A stretch of 14,273 bases of DNA, taken from positions 1 to 14,273 of the forward strand of contig CAYOHM010000049.1 of assembly GCA_964403785.1 (NCBI GenBank), in the 5' to 3' direction. Shown one piece after another: positions 1-6,209 of the stretch. Under the pieces are notes generated by a model that saw only the letters and a list, made by a program, of their open reading frames with translations, made no database searches and had not been told where the DNA came from. Origin of the DNA: MGBC120314 sp964403785 (lineage in GTDB: Bacteria > Bacillota > Clostridia > Lachnospirales > Lachnospiraceae). Position 1 is the first letter of the stretch; every line of letters starts with the position of its first letter. A program made the translations under genes and the position numbers.

Positions 1-189
1 TAATACTATGTAAATATATTTAGGATAAGATTAGTTTGCTCTAAAAAAAAACAAAGATTATACAAAATGTTCAAAATTTGTTCAAAAATTTAGTATAAAA
101 TACAATTAGCCTGAATATAATATACAGTAAATAAAACACAGGTCTTCTGCGCGCGAGGGGCGGCAGAACAAAGAAGGGAGAAATACATA
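1..189 (+). promoter_or_regulatory. AT-rich upstream region of the SSB-like gene
   Basis: This is a very AT-rich non-coding stretch. It contains a near-perfect tandem 11-bp repeat (TGTTCAAAATT, then TGTTCAAAAATT, 68-90) and two -10-like elements (TATAAA at 94-99, TATAAT at 116-121). Neither -10 has a convincing -35 box at normal spacing; the best is TTCAAA at 70-75, 18 bases before 94. The ribosome site AAGGGAG at 174-180 lies 9 bases before the start codon. A promoter here is likely, but its exact position is not resolved. Confidence 0.4.
145..168 (+). other. GC-rich leader hairpin before SSB-like gene
   Basis: TTCTGC (145-150) pairs with GCAGAA (163-168). The stem continues with CGC/GCG (152-154 with 160-162) after one bulged G, closing a 5-base GAGGG loop. 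It stands out because the surrounding DNA is almost pure A+T. It has no T-run and ends about 6 bases before the ribosome site, so it would not terminate. It could stabilise the mRNA 5' end or affect translation; the role is unknown. Confidence 0.4.
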
Positions 190-876
190 ATGGTTGATAA
201 GGTCATTGAAAACAACAGAGTAAGTATTGTAGGAGAGATTGTCTCAGATTTTGAGTACAGTCACGAGGTATTTGGCGAGGGATTTTATCTTGTGGATGTA
301 GCTGTAAACAGACTGAGCAATATGTCGGACACAGTTCCGCTTATGGTTTCTGAGAGACTTATTGATGTAACTCAGGATTATAAGGGAATGACTATCGAAG
401 CAGCAGGACAGTTCCGTTCTTATAACAGGCATGAGGGCGAGAAGAACCGTCTGGTACTTTCGATTTTTGTAAGAGAACTTCAGTTCGTCGAGGATGGTGA
501 AGAGATTAAGGATCAGAGCAAGACTAATCAGATTTTCCTTGATGGTTATATCTGCAAGGTTCCGGTATACCGCAAGACACCTCTCGGAAGAGAGATTGCG
601 GATGTGCTTATTGCAGTAAACAGACCATACGGCAAGTCGGATTACATACCTTGTATTGCCTGGGGCAGGAATGCAAGATATGCGGCTTCTTTTGAGGTCG
701 GTGGGCATATTCAGGTCTGGGGAAGAGTTCAGAGCCGTGAATACACCAAGAAAATTAATGAATTTGAGAGTGAGAAGAGGGTAGCTTACGAAGTTTCCGT
801 AAGCAAGATTGAGCTTCTCCCTAAGGACTCTGAAGGGGATTCCGCTGATGAGACTCTGACGGATTCTCAAGAATAG
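190..876 (+). CDS. Double-OB-fold single-stranded DNA-binding (SSB-like) protein
   Basis: This is a 228-residue SSB-family protein, predicted to bind single-stranded DNA in the cytoplasm during replication, recombination or repair. The second half (about 112-212) is clearly SSB-like: a GYICKVPVYRKTPLG strand, LIAVNRPYGKSDYIPCIAWG as in the SSB core, then GHIQVWGRVQSREY. The first half (about 8-100) has a similar but weaker pattern (VSIVGEIVSDF, VAVNRLS, MTIEAAGQFRSY), so I read two OB folds in one chain. Classical bacterial SSB has one OB fold and a C-terminal DDDIPF tip. This protein instead ends in an acidic, Ser/Thr-rich stretch without that tip. The ATG at 190 has AAGGGAG 9 bases upstream. 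It is monocistronic, with its own terminator. It could be a helper SSB rather than the main replicative one. Confidence 0.8.
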   Translation: MVDKVIENNRVSIVGEIVSDFEYSHEVFGEGFYLVDVAVNRLSNMSDTVPLMVSERLIDVTQDYKGMTIEAAGQFRSYNRHEGEKNRLVLSIFVRELQFVEDGEEIKDQSKTNQIFLDGYICKVPVYRKTPLGREIADVLIAVNRPYGKSDYIPCIAWGRNARYAASFEVGGHIQVWGRVQSREYTKKINEFESEKRVAYEVSVSKIELLPKDSEGDSADETLTDSQE

Positions 877-888
877 AAATTCTGTAAA

Positions 889-915
889 GGGCGCTGCAAG
901 GACAGCGTCCTTTTT
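889..915 (+). terminator. Intrinsic terminator after SSB-like gene
   Basis: GGGCGCTG (889-896) pairs with CAGCGTCC (903-910) over 8 bp with one G-U pair and a 6-base loop. TTTTT (911-915) follows. It lies 13 bases past the stop codon and isolates this gene from the dapA riboswitch transcript. Confidence 0.85.
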
Positions 916-927
916 GAGTATCAGGCA

Positions 928-956
928 TTGACACGGCAAGCGGATAATGTTATAGT
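928..956 (+). promoter_or_regulatory. Promoter of the lysine riboswitch-dapAB transcript
   Basis: There is a perfect -35 TTGACA (928-933), a 17-base spacer and a -10 TATAGT (951-956). The predicted transcription start at about 962-964 lies just before the 5' strand of the riboswitch P1 helix, as expected for a riboswitch promoter. Confidence 0.8.
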
Positions 957-971
957 ACTTATAGATAAATC

Positions 972-1138
972 AATGGTAGAGGTCGCGTTAGTTTAAGAGT
1001 AGGCTGTGATTTGTGACAGGCACGGATAGTCATAGCTGAAAGGGGACGACGCCGAAGCCTTGGATTCCCTGAGAATCCAAGTGCTGGGCATATGGTGAAT
1101 AATCATATGACTGTCATCGCAGGATGGGGAGCTACTGC
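972..1138 (+). ncRNA. Lysine riboswitch (L box)
   Basis: This cis-acting RNA senses lysine and controls dapA-dapB. Conserved L-box blocks appear in order: GTAGAGGTCGCG (976-987), AAGAGTAGGC (995-1004), GCTGAAAGGGGACGACGCCG (1035-1054) with the following AAGCC, the arm TTGGATTC/GAATCCAA (1060-1080), TGCTGGGCATATG (1082-1094) pairing with CATATGACTGTCA (1104-1116), and GGGGAGCTACTG (1127-1138), whose CTAC closes P1 with GTAG. The layout matches the Bacillus subtilis lysC leader as I remember it. With the terminator just downstream it should work by transcription attenuation: lysine bound, terminator forms, dapAB off. The GAGCTA segment can partly pair with TTAGCC of the terminator, a possible antiterminator; that last point is inference. 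Confidence 0.93.
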
Positions 1139-1159
1139 AGAGAATTTAGATTTTCTTTT

Positions 1160-1188
1160 GGGCTGACCATTTTGGTTAGCCCTTTTTT
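1160..1188 (+). terminator. Riboswitch expression-platform terminator
   Basis: GGGCTGACC (1160-1168) pairs with GGTTAGCCC (1174-1182), 9 bp with one G-U pair and a 5-base loop, followed by a T-run from 1183. It sits between the lysine aptamer and the dapA ribosome site, so it is a regulated terminator and not the end of a gene. Confidence 0.88.
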
Positions 1189-1220
1189 ACGTTAAAATAT
1201 TATTATTGGAGGATAAGCAT

Positions 1221-2108
1221 ATGGCAGTTTTTAAAGGCGCGGGTGTTGCGATTGTCACACCGATGAAGGAGAACGGGGAAGTTAATTATGAGAAGCTGGG
1301 AGAGATAATAGATTTCCAGATTGAAAATCAGACGGACAGCATTATTATCTGTGGCACCACTGGTGAGGCTTCAACCTTGACACATGAAGAACATCTTGAA
1401 ACAATCAAATATTGTGTGGATAAGGTTAATAAGCGTGTGCCTGTTATTGCCGGAACAGGTTCAAACTGCACACAGACAGCCATTTATCTTTCAACAGAAG
1501 CGCAAAAAATAGGCGCCGATGCACTTCTGGTGGTTACACCGTATTATAATAAGGCAACACAGAAGGGTCTTATTGAGCATTATACAATGATTGCAAAGTC
1601 AGTAGACCTTCCGATTATTATGTATAATGTTCCGGGACGTACAGGATGTAATATCCAGCCTCAGACGGCGGTTACACTCGCAAGGACGGTTGATAATATT
1701 GTCGGAATCAAGGAGGCTACCGGTAATATTTCACAATGTGCAAAGCTTATGTCGCTTGCAGAAGGCTGCATTGATATGTATTCGGGAAATGATGACCAGA
1801 TTGTTCCTATTATGTCACTTGGAGGCTGCGGCGTTATTTCGGTACTATCCAATGTTGCTCCTAAACAGACGCATGATATTGTGGCAAAATATCTTGAAGG
1901 CGATACAGCCGGAAGCTTAAAGCTGCAGCTTGAGGCTATTGAGCTCATTGATGCGTTATTCTGTGAGGTTAATCCTATTCCGGTTAAGCATGCCATGAAC
2001 CTTATGGGAATGGAGGTTGGACCTCTTCGCAGACCGCTTTCACCGATGGAGCCGGAAAATCTTTTAAAATTAAAAAATGCAATGAAAAATTATGGTTTAA
2101 TAAAATAA
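1221..2108 (+). CDS. dapA: 4-hydroxy-tetrahydrodipicolinate synthase
   Basis: DapA condenses pyruvate with aspartate semialdehyde, the first committed step of the lysine/diaminopimelate branch, in the cytoplasm. The 295-residue product is normal length for this TIM-barrel aldolase family. Visible residues are the GTTGEAS motif (45-51, with the substrate-contact Thr pair), PYYN (107-110), catalytic Tyr135 and Arg140 in MYNVPGRTG, and the Schiff-base Lys164 in GIKEATGN. I chose ATG 1221 because GGAGGA at 1208-1213 lies 7 bases before it. A TTG at 1206 extends the frame by five codons but would overlap that ribosome site. It lies behind a lysine riboswitch and is followed 22 bases later by dapB, so the pair is a lysine-repressed operon. 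Confidence 0.96.
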   Translation: MAVFKGAGVAIVTPMKENGEVNYEKLGEIIDFQIENQTDSIIICGTTGEASTLTHEEHLETIKYCVDKVNKRVPVIAGTGSNCTQTAIYLSTEAQKIGADALLVVTPYYNKATQKGLIEHYTMIAKSVDLPIIMYNVPGRTGCNIQPQTAVTLARTVDNIVGIKEATGNISQCAKLMSLAEGCIDMYSGNDDQIVPIMSLGGCGVISVLSNVAPKQTHDIVAKYLEGDTAGSLKLQLEAIELIDALFCEVNPIPVKHAMNLMGMEVGPLRRPLSPMEPENLLKLKNAMKNYGLIK

Positions 2109-2130
2109 TTCAAGATTTGGAGGAAATGTA

Positions 2131-2886
2131 ATGGTTCGAGTTATAATGCATGGCTGCAACGGCAAGATGGGTCAGGTAATCACACAGCTTGCAGAAAGAG
2201 ATGAGGAAGTAGAAATTGTAGCAGGAATAGACCCGTATGATGATGGTCATAATTCATATCCTGTATTTTCATCAGTTCATGACTGTATAGTGAAGGCTGA
2301 TGTCTTGATTGATTTTTCAACGGCAAAGGCTGTTGACGTATTGCTTGAGTATTGCAGGGAAAATAAGCTCCCGATTGTTCTTTGCACAACAGGACTTTCA
2401 CAGGAGCAGCTTGATAAGGCACATGAAATCAGTAAGGAGGTTGCGGTGCTTAAGTCGGCAAATATGTCCCTCGGCATTAATACATTGTTTAAACTGCTAA
2501 AGCAGGCGGCAGCAATTCTTGCGCCGGCTAATTTCGATATGGAAATCGTTGAGAAGCACCATAATCAGAAGCTGGACGCACCGAGTGGAACGGCGCTTGC
2601 ACTTGCGGATTCCATGAAGGAGGCATTGGACGACGGATATTATTACAAATATGACCGGTCTAAGGAACGTGCTAAGCGTGACCCTAAGGAAATCGGTATC
2701 AGTGCTGTGCGCGGCGGTACAATTGTAGGCGAGCATGAAGTTTTCTTCTGCGGTGAAGATGAGGTTATCGAATTTAAACATACCGCATATTCAAAATCAA
2801 TCTTTGCCAAGGGAGCTATTGAGGCAGCTAAATTCCTTGCAGGACAGCCGGCAGGAATGTATGATATGAGTCATGTTATAGGCTAG
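2131..2886 (+). CDS. dapB: 4-hydroxy-tetrahydrodipicolinate reductase
   Basis: DapB reduces the DapA product with NAD(P)H to tetrahydrodipicolinate, the second step towards diaminopimelate and lysine. The 251-residue product has the N-terminal dinucleotide-binding loop GCNGKMG (8-14), DFST (61-64), CTTG (85-88), and the catalytic/substrate motif EKHHNQKLDAPSGTA (141-155) with the His143/His144 pair and Lys147. RGG (194-196) and the C-terminal AxKGAIEAAKFL helix are also typical. The ribosome site TTGGAGGA ends about 6 bases before ATG 2131. It is co-transcribed with dapA. The downstream hairpin is poor, so the operon's 3' end is not well defined. Confidence 0.96.
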   Translation: MVRVIMHGCNGKMGQVITQLAERDEEVEIVAGIDPYDDGHNSYPVFSSVHDCIVKADVLIDFSTAKAVDVLLEYCRENKLPIVLCTTGLSQEQLDKAHEISKEVAVLKSANMSLGINTLFKLLKQAAAILAPANFDMEIVEKHHNQKLDAPSGTALALADSMKEALDDGYYYKYDRSKERAKRDPKEIGISAVRGGTIVGEHEVFFCGEDEVIEFKHTAYSKSIFAKGAIEAAKFLAGQPAGMYDMSHVIG

Positions 2887-2924
2887 TTTTGTGGCGCAAT
2901 TGCGGTTTTTTTCTTAATACATTT

Positions 2925-2954
2925 TTGACAGAATACTTTAAATTGTGCTATAAT
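2925..2954 (+). promoter_or_regulatory. Strong promoter of the CarD-like gene
   Basis: There is a consensus -35 TTGACA (2925-2930), an 18-base spacer and a perfect -10 TATAAT (2949-2954) with an extended TGC just before it. The predicted start at about 2961 leaves a 5' leader of roughly 145 bases before the CarD-like gene. Confidence 0.85.
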
Positions 2955-2960
2955 AATACT

Positions 2961-3106
2961 TGTAGCAGGCAATAAGATCGGAATAAAAATGGTTTTTGGT
3001 ACTAATCTCACATGATGCGTATGCACATTGTAGGTTCGGCGGAACTTTTTATCCATTTTTTGCAAATATATCAGAGATTCTTTTAGATACTTAGGAGGTT
3101 GAATTT
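2961..3106 (+). promoter_or_regulatory. Long 5' leader of the CarD-like gene with pairing potential
   Basis: This untranslated leader contains AAAAATGG (2985-2992), complementary to CCATTTTT (3053-3060). Enclosed by these is a short hairpin AGGTTC/GAACTT (3032-3037 with 3042-3047, loop GGCG) running into a T-run at 3046-3050. The inner hairpin resembles a weak terminator or attenuator. The ribosome site AGGAGG (3092-3097) is outside the fold. No known riboswitch class is recognised, and the structural reading is tentative. Confidence 0.35.
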
Positions 3107-3598
3107 ATGTTTGCGATTGGAGAGTATGTGGTATACGGAAGCAATGGCATCTGTGTGGTTAAGGATATAGCTCCAATAGATATCCCGGGAATGGCTTCAG
3201 ACAAGATGTATTATTATCTGTGTCCTGTGGGATTAAAGGAAAGTAAGATTTATTCACCCGTGGACAATCCCAAGGTTGTTATGCGCAAGGTGATTACCAG
3301 AGAGGAAGCACAGGAGCTTATGGAGGAATTTTCCGATATACCGCGTCTGCCGGAGGTTGGTGACAGACAGCTTGAGCTTCAGTATAAGGAAGTACTTGCA
3401 TCGTGCGATGTTAAAAAGCTAGTCAGTCTTATCAAGACTATCATGGTAAAGCGTGACAGAAGGATTTCCATGGGCAAGAAGATTACCTCTACGGACGAAA
3501 GATACCTTAAAAAGGCAGGGGACAGCTTATACAGTGAACTGGCATATGCCTTGGATAAGGACAGAAATGAAGTTGAACAGTATGTGATGTCACTGTAA
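3107..3598 (+). CDS. CarD/CdnL-family transcriptional regulator
   Basis: This 163-residue protein belongs to the CarD/CdnL/TRCF RNA-polymerase-interacting family. It starts with the hallmark MFAIGEYVVYGSNGICVV, a small barrel (about 1-60) that in this family contacts the RNA polymerase beta subunit. A helical C-terminal part follows (about 64-160: REEAQELMEEF, Lys/Arg-rich VKRDRRISMGKK, then STDERYLKKAGDSLYSELA), which in relatives touches promoter DNA near the -10 region. The length is typical. AGGAGG lies about 9 bases before the ATG. It is monocistronic, bracketed by a near-consensus promoter and a strong terminator. It probably adjusts open-complex stability at many promoters; its specific targets cannot be read from the sequence. 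Confidence 0.9.
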   Translation: MFAIGEYVVYGSNGICVVKDIAPIDIPGMASDKMYYYLCPVGLKESKIYSPVDNPKVVMRKVITREEAQELMEEFSDIPRLPEVGDRQLELQYKEVLASCDVKKLVSLIKTIMVKRDRRISMGKKITSTDERYLKKAGDSLYSELAYALDKDRNEVEQYVMSL

Positions 3599-3615
3599 GC
3601 AGGCTTTGGAACATT

Positions 3616-3650
3616 TTAAACCGGATGGTTTCCCTCCGGTTTAATTTTTT
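3616..3650 (+). terminator. Intrinsic terminator after CarD-like gene
   Basis: TTAAACCGGA (3616-3625) pairs perfectly with TCCGGTTTAA (3635-3644), 10 bp with a 9-base loop, followed by TTTTTT (3645-3650). It lies 17 bases past the stop codon. Confidence 0.92.
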
Positions 3651-3651
3651 G

Positions 3652-3681
3652 TTGTGAATGAGTATCAAAGTGTGTTATGAT
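3652..3681 (+). promoter_or_regulatory. Probable promoter of the DEAD-box helicase gene
   Basis: The -35-like TTGTGA (3652-3657), an 18-base spacer and the -10-like TATGAT (3676-3681) with an extended TGT in front fit a moderate promoter directly downstream of the previous terminator. The start codon is only 38 bases further on, so the leader is short and no long cold-shock-type leader is seen. Confidence 0.5.
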
Positions 3682-3719
3682 TGGAAAGTTAGTTTGAGTA
3701 TGCAATGTAGGAGATTAAT

Positions 3720-5315
3720 ATGGATTTACTTGATTTAGGAAATAATACTATTGATGAAAGGATTATCCGTGCTGTAAAGGAAATGGGATTTGAACAGTTT
3801 TCACCGATTCAGCAGCAGGCAATTCCACAGATACTAAAAGGGCAGGATGTGATTGGACAGGCACAGACGGGTACGGGAAAAACAGCGGCATTTGGCATCC
3901 CCATTCTCGAGCTGGTTAATCCGGACCTTCAGAAGCTTCAGGCACTTGTACTGTGTCCGACAAGGGAACTGGCAATACAGGCAGCGGAGGAAATCCGTAA
4001 ATTTGCCAAATATCTGCATGGCATTAAGGTACTGCCGATTTATGGCGGTCAGGATATGGGCAGACAGATTAAGGCATTAAAGAGCTGCCCGCAGATTATT
4101 GTCGGAACACCCGGCAGAGTGATGGACCACATGAGAAGAAAGACGATTCGTCTGGATGCTCTTTCCATAGTTGTTCTGGACGAGGCAGATGAAATGCTGA
4201 ACATGGGATTTCGTGAAGATATGGAAACTATTCTTTCACAGATTCCAAATGAGCATCAGACAGTGTTATTTTCTGCGACCATGCCGCAGTCAATTTTGAA
4301 CATTACAGGTGAGTTCCAGAAAAATCCTGTATTAATTAAGACCGTGAAAAAGGAGCTGACGGTTCCTCTTATTAAGCAGTATTATTATGAAGTTCGCAGG
4401 GAGAATAAGAAGGAAGTGGTAGCAAGACTTCTGGATTATTACAATCCGAAGCTTACGCTTATTTTCTGCAATACAAAACGAATGGTGGAGGAGCTTGCAG
4501 AGGATTTAAAGGGCAGGGGATACATGGCAGAAGGTATTCATGGTGATTTATCACAGAATCAGAGAGACCGTGTTATGGAGTCCTTTAGAAACGGAAACAC
4601 TGATATTCTCATTGCAACAGACGTGGCTGCCAGGGGAATAGATGTGGACAATGTAGAAGCAGTTATTAACTATGATGTTCCTCAGGATAATGAATATTAT
4701 GTTCACAGAATAGGCAGGACCGGACGTGCCGGAAGAACCGGACGTGCCTTTACTTTGGTAGTTGGCAGGGAAATATATAAAATTCGTGATATTGAGACAA
4801 CCTGCAAAACCACTATGAAGGCAAAGACAGTTCCAAGTGTGGCTGACATTACACAGGCAAAATCCCAGAAAATTCTCAAAAATGTTTTGGAGGTAATGCG
4901 TACCGCCGACCTTAGCAAATCAACTGCAATAATTGAAGCTAAAATGGAGGAAGAGGATTGTACCGCAATTGAGCTTGCGGCAGCCTTCTTAAAGGCACAG
5001 CTTGGTGAAGAAAAGGAAGAAATAGAGGCAGTTACCCATAATAGAGGCAGACGTGACGGACGCATAAGACGCGACGGACGTGCCGGACGTGACAGGCGTG
5101 ATGCACGTGAAAGGAGCGATGTACGTGACAGGCGTGATACACGCAGCAGGCGCGATAAAAACGATAAAATCGATAGAAACGATAAAATCGATAGAAACGA
5201 TAGAAATGCTAGAAATGATATAAAAGGAAAATCAAAAGATAAAAAAATAAAGCTCCGAATGGATGGAAGCATAATGGAAAAACGCCCAAAGAAACACTTT
5301 GGGAAGGAATTTTAA
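3720..5315 (+). CDS. DEAD-box ATP-dependent RNA helicase with Arg/Asp-rich tail
   Basis: This is an RNA-unwinding ATPase of the DeaD/CshA group, probably acting in ribosome assembly and mRNA turnover. All family motifs are present: Q motif (FxxFSPIQ, 24-31), Walker A AQTGTGKT (48-55), PTREL (80-84), TPGR (130-133), DEAD (154-157), SAT (185-187), IFCNT (248-252), ATDVAARGID (299-308) and HRIGRTGR (329-336). The helicase core ends near residue 370. A helical linker and a basic/acidic low-complexity tail (about 441-531) follow, made of RRDG, GRDRRD and NDKIDR-like repeats that probably bind RNA non-specifically. The product is 531 residues, within the range of relatives with tails. The ribosome site TAGGAG lies close upstream of ATG 3720. 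It is convergent with the next gene. Confidence 0.95.
   Translation: MDLLDLGNNTIDERIIRAVKEMGFEQFSPIQQQAIPQILKGQDVIGQAQTGTGKTAAFGIPILELVNPDLQKLQALVLCPTRELAIQAAEEIRKFAKYLHGIKVLPIYGGQDMGRQIKALKSCPQIIVGTPGRVMDHMRRKTIRLDALSIVVLDEADEMLNMGFREDMETILSQIPNEHQTVLFSATMPQSILNITGEFQKNPVLIKTVKKELTVPLIKQYYYEVRRENKKEVVARLLDYYNPKLTLIFCNTKRMVEELAEDLKGRGYMAEGIHGDLSQNQRDRVMESFRNGNTDILIATDVAARGIDVDNVEAVINYDVPQDNEYYVHRIGRTGRAGRTGRAFTLVVGREIYKIRDIETTCKTTMKAKTVPSVADITQAKSQKILKNVLEVMRTADLSKSTAIIEAKMEEEDCTAIELAAAFLKAQLGEEKEEIEAVTHNRGRRDGRIRRDGRAGRDRRDARERSDVRDRRDTRSRRDKNDKIDRNDKIDRNDRNARNDIKGKSKDKKIKLRMDGSIMEKRPKKHFGKEF
5159..5212 (+). repeat. 18-bp in-frame tandem repeat in the helicase tail
   Basis: The unit AAACGATAAAATCGATAG occurs at 5159-5176 and is repeated exactly at 5177-5194. 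A degenerate third copy lies at 5195-5212. Each unit is six codons, giving the NDKIDR repeat, so copy-number change by slippage would keep the reading frame. More degenerate CGTGAC/CGGACG motifs just upstream (about 5050-5150) encode the RRDGR/RDRRD section. Confidence 0.85.
5278..5303 (-). terminator. Minus-strand terminator inside the helicase 3' end
   Basis: CCCAAAG (5285-5291) pairs with CTTTGGG (5297-5303), 7 bp with a 5-base loop. Read on the minus strand it is followed by CG and TTTTT (complement of 5278-5282), the form of an intrinsic terminator. It lies about 60 bases beyond the stop of the minus-strand cytidylate-kinase-like gene and would end that transcript inside the helicase coding region. 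Confidence 0.6.
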
Positions 5316-5341
5316 GGGGAATGCCAATCGGCATTCCCTTT
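5314..5341. terminator. Hairpin between convergent genes (possible bidirectional terminator)
   Basis: AAGGGGAATGCC (5314-5325) pairs with GGCATTCCCTTT (5330-5341), 12 bp with one G-T pair and an AATC loop. The stem begins within the helicase stop codon. The plus-strand T-tract is short (TTT), so termination may be partial. The symmetry suits a shared stop between converging transcripts. Confidence 0.7.
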
Positions 5342-5361
5342 AAGCATATTTAGTCCGGCGT

Positions 5362-6006
5362 TTACTCAAAGCATTGAGGAAAACGTTCACGCAGGATTAA
5401 TTCAATTAATTTGGCAGATTCCGGTTCTGAAAAGATGCCTGTATTTATTGAGAGGTCATATTCTGTCGGATCAAGCCACTCCCGTCCGGTATAATATTTA
5501 TAATAATTGCTGCGGTATTGGTTTGTCTGCTCGATTATTTTTTGAGCCTCCTTTTGTTCGACAACGAGGCGCTCCATAATGTTACATACGCATTTTTCAA
5601 TGGGAGCCTGAATATTAAGCCTTAAAACATTCGGAAAGGTGCGAAGTATAAAGTTGGCAGCCTTGCCGACAATGATGCAGGACGGCTTACCGTTTGATGC
5701 AAGATTTAATATAACCTTTGCCTGATAAGCGAACAAATTGTCATTGGAAAGATAACGTTTGTCCTGAGCAGGAACAACATTCCAAATAAAATCATTTTTT
5801 TGCCTGTTTGAGAAAGTGAGCTGTCCCTTACTTATCTTCTCATTTGCTTCAAAGAAAAAGCTTTCATTGATACCGCTTAATTCAGAAGCCATAGTTAGAA
5901 TTTCTGTGTCATAATAAGGAATATGTAAATCTGCAGAAAGCTGTTTGGCAATGTGGCTTCCGCCGCTGCCGTATCCGCGGGCAATTGTAATGACATAATT
6001 TTTCAT
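5362..6006 (-). CDS. Cytidylate kinase-like family protein
   Basis: This 214-residue P-loop protein belongs to the cytidylate-kinase-like group common in clostridia. It starts with the nucleotide-binding loop ITIARGYGSGGSHIAKQL (6-23), then PYYDTEIL (30-37), CIIVGKAANFIL (110-121) and the C-terminal RSNYYKYYTGREWLDPTEYDL section (165-185), which are family hallmarks. It is distinct from the essential CMP kinase Cmk, and its real substrate is not known to me. GGAGG (plus-strand CCTCC at 6015-6019) lies 8 bases before the start codon. It has its own promoter and is transcribed away from the deaminase operon. That it neighbours pyrimidine-enzyme genes may be chance. Confidence 0.82.
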   Translation of the reverse strand: MKNYVITIARGYGSGGSHIAKQLSADLHIPYYDTEILTMASELSGINESFFFEANEKISKGQLTFSNRQKNDFIWNVVPAQDKRYLSNDNLFAYQAKVILNLASNGKPSCIIVGKAANFILRTFPNVLRLNIQAPIEKCVCNIMERLVVEQKEAQKIIEQTNQYRSNYYKYYTGREWLDPTEYDLSINTGIFSEPESAKLIELILRERFPQCFE

Positions 6007-6037
6007 GACCGGTACCTCCGTTTGTAATTTTAACTGT

Positions 6038-6067
6038 AATATATCAGTGTTAAAGAAAAGTTGTCAA
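6038..6067 (-). promoter_or_regulatory. Promoter of the cytidylate kinase-like gene
   Basis: Read on the minus strand there is TTGACA (plus 6062-6067), an 18-base spacer and TATATT (plus 6038-6043), about 32 bases before the start codon. It is close to consensus and diverges from the deaminase-operon promoter. Confidence 0.78.
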
Positions 6068-6104
6068 TTATATTAAGTGAAAAAAGTGATTAGTGATGAC
6101 GAAA

Positions 6105-6119
6105 TGTGCAGAAAGCACA
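6105..6119. promoter_or_regulatory. Inverted repeat, upstream operator candidate
   Basis: TGTGC (6105-6109) and GCACA (6115-6119) form a 5-5-5 inverted repeat. It shares the 10-base word GAAATGTGCA (6101-6110) with the larger palindrome 34 bases downstream (6135-6144), which suggests two sites for one DNA-binding protein. Confidence 0.5.
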
Positions 6120-6136
6120 GGCATAAAAACAAAAGA

Positions 6137-6155
6137 AATGTGCACGGTGCACATT
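6137..6155. promoter_or_regulatory. 19-bp perfect palindrome overlapping -35 box, operator candidate
   Basis: AATGTGCAC (6137-6145), one central G, then GTGCACATT (6147-6155) is a perfect inverted repeat. Its last two bases are the first two of the TTGACA -35 box. It lacks a T-run, so it is better read as a DNA operator than as a terminator. A protein bound here could block or recruit RNA polymerase at the deaminase operon. The PucR-like protein of the operon is the nearest candidate, which is inference. Confidence 0.65.
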
Positions 6156-6182
6156 GACAGGTTAAAAAAATCGTCATACAAT
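6154..6182 (+). promoter_or_regulatory. Promoter of the deaminase-ABC transporter operon
   Basis: There is a perfect -35 TTGACA (6154-6159), a 17-base spacer and a -10 TACAAT (6177-6182). The predicted start is near 6189, about 80 bases before the first gene and upstream of a leader terminator. Confidence 0.8.
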
Positions 6183-6209
6183 GTAGAAAATTAAAAAATG
6201 TGTTTAACA

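Noticed and set aside
1206..1220. TTG start extending DapA by five residues
   Set aside because: It overlaps the GGAGGA ribosome site that serves ATG 1221, and family members start at MAVFKGAGVA-like sequence.
2891..2912. Possible terminator after dapB (CGCAATTGCG followed by a long T-run)
   Set aside because: The stem gives only about three base pairs with a usable loop. The T-run is good but the hairpin is too weak to call.
4703..5272. 189-residue minus-strand open frame opposite the helicase tail
   Set aside because: It is a shadow of the repetitive Arg/Asp-coding sequence, made of Ser/Arg/Leu repeats, with no family resemblance and no credible ribosome site.
6101..6155. CRISPR-like repeat pair (GAAATGTGCA twice, 34 bp apart)
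   Set aside because: There are only two short copies, both part of inverted repeats at a promoter. An operator pair is the better reading.
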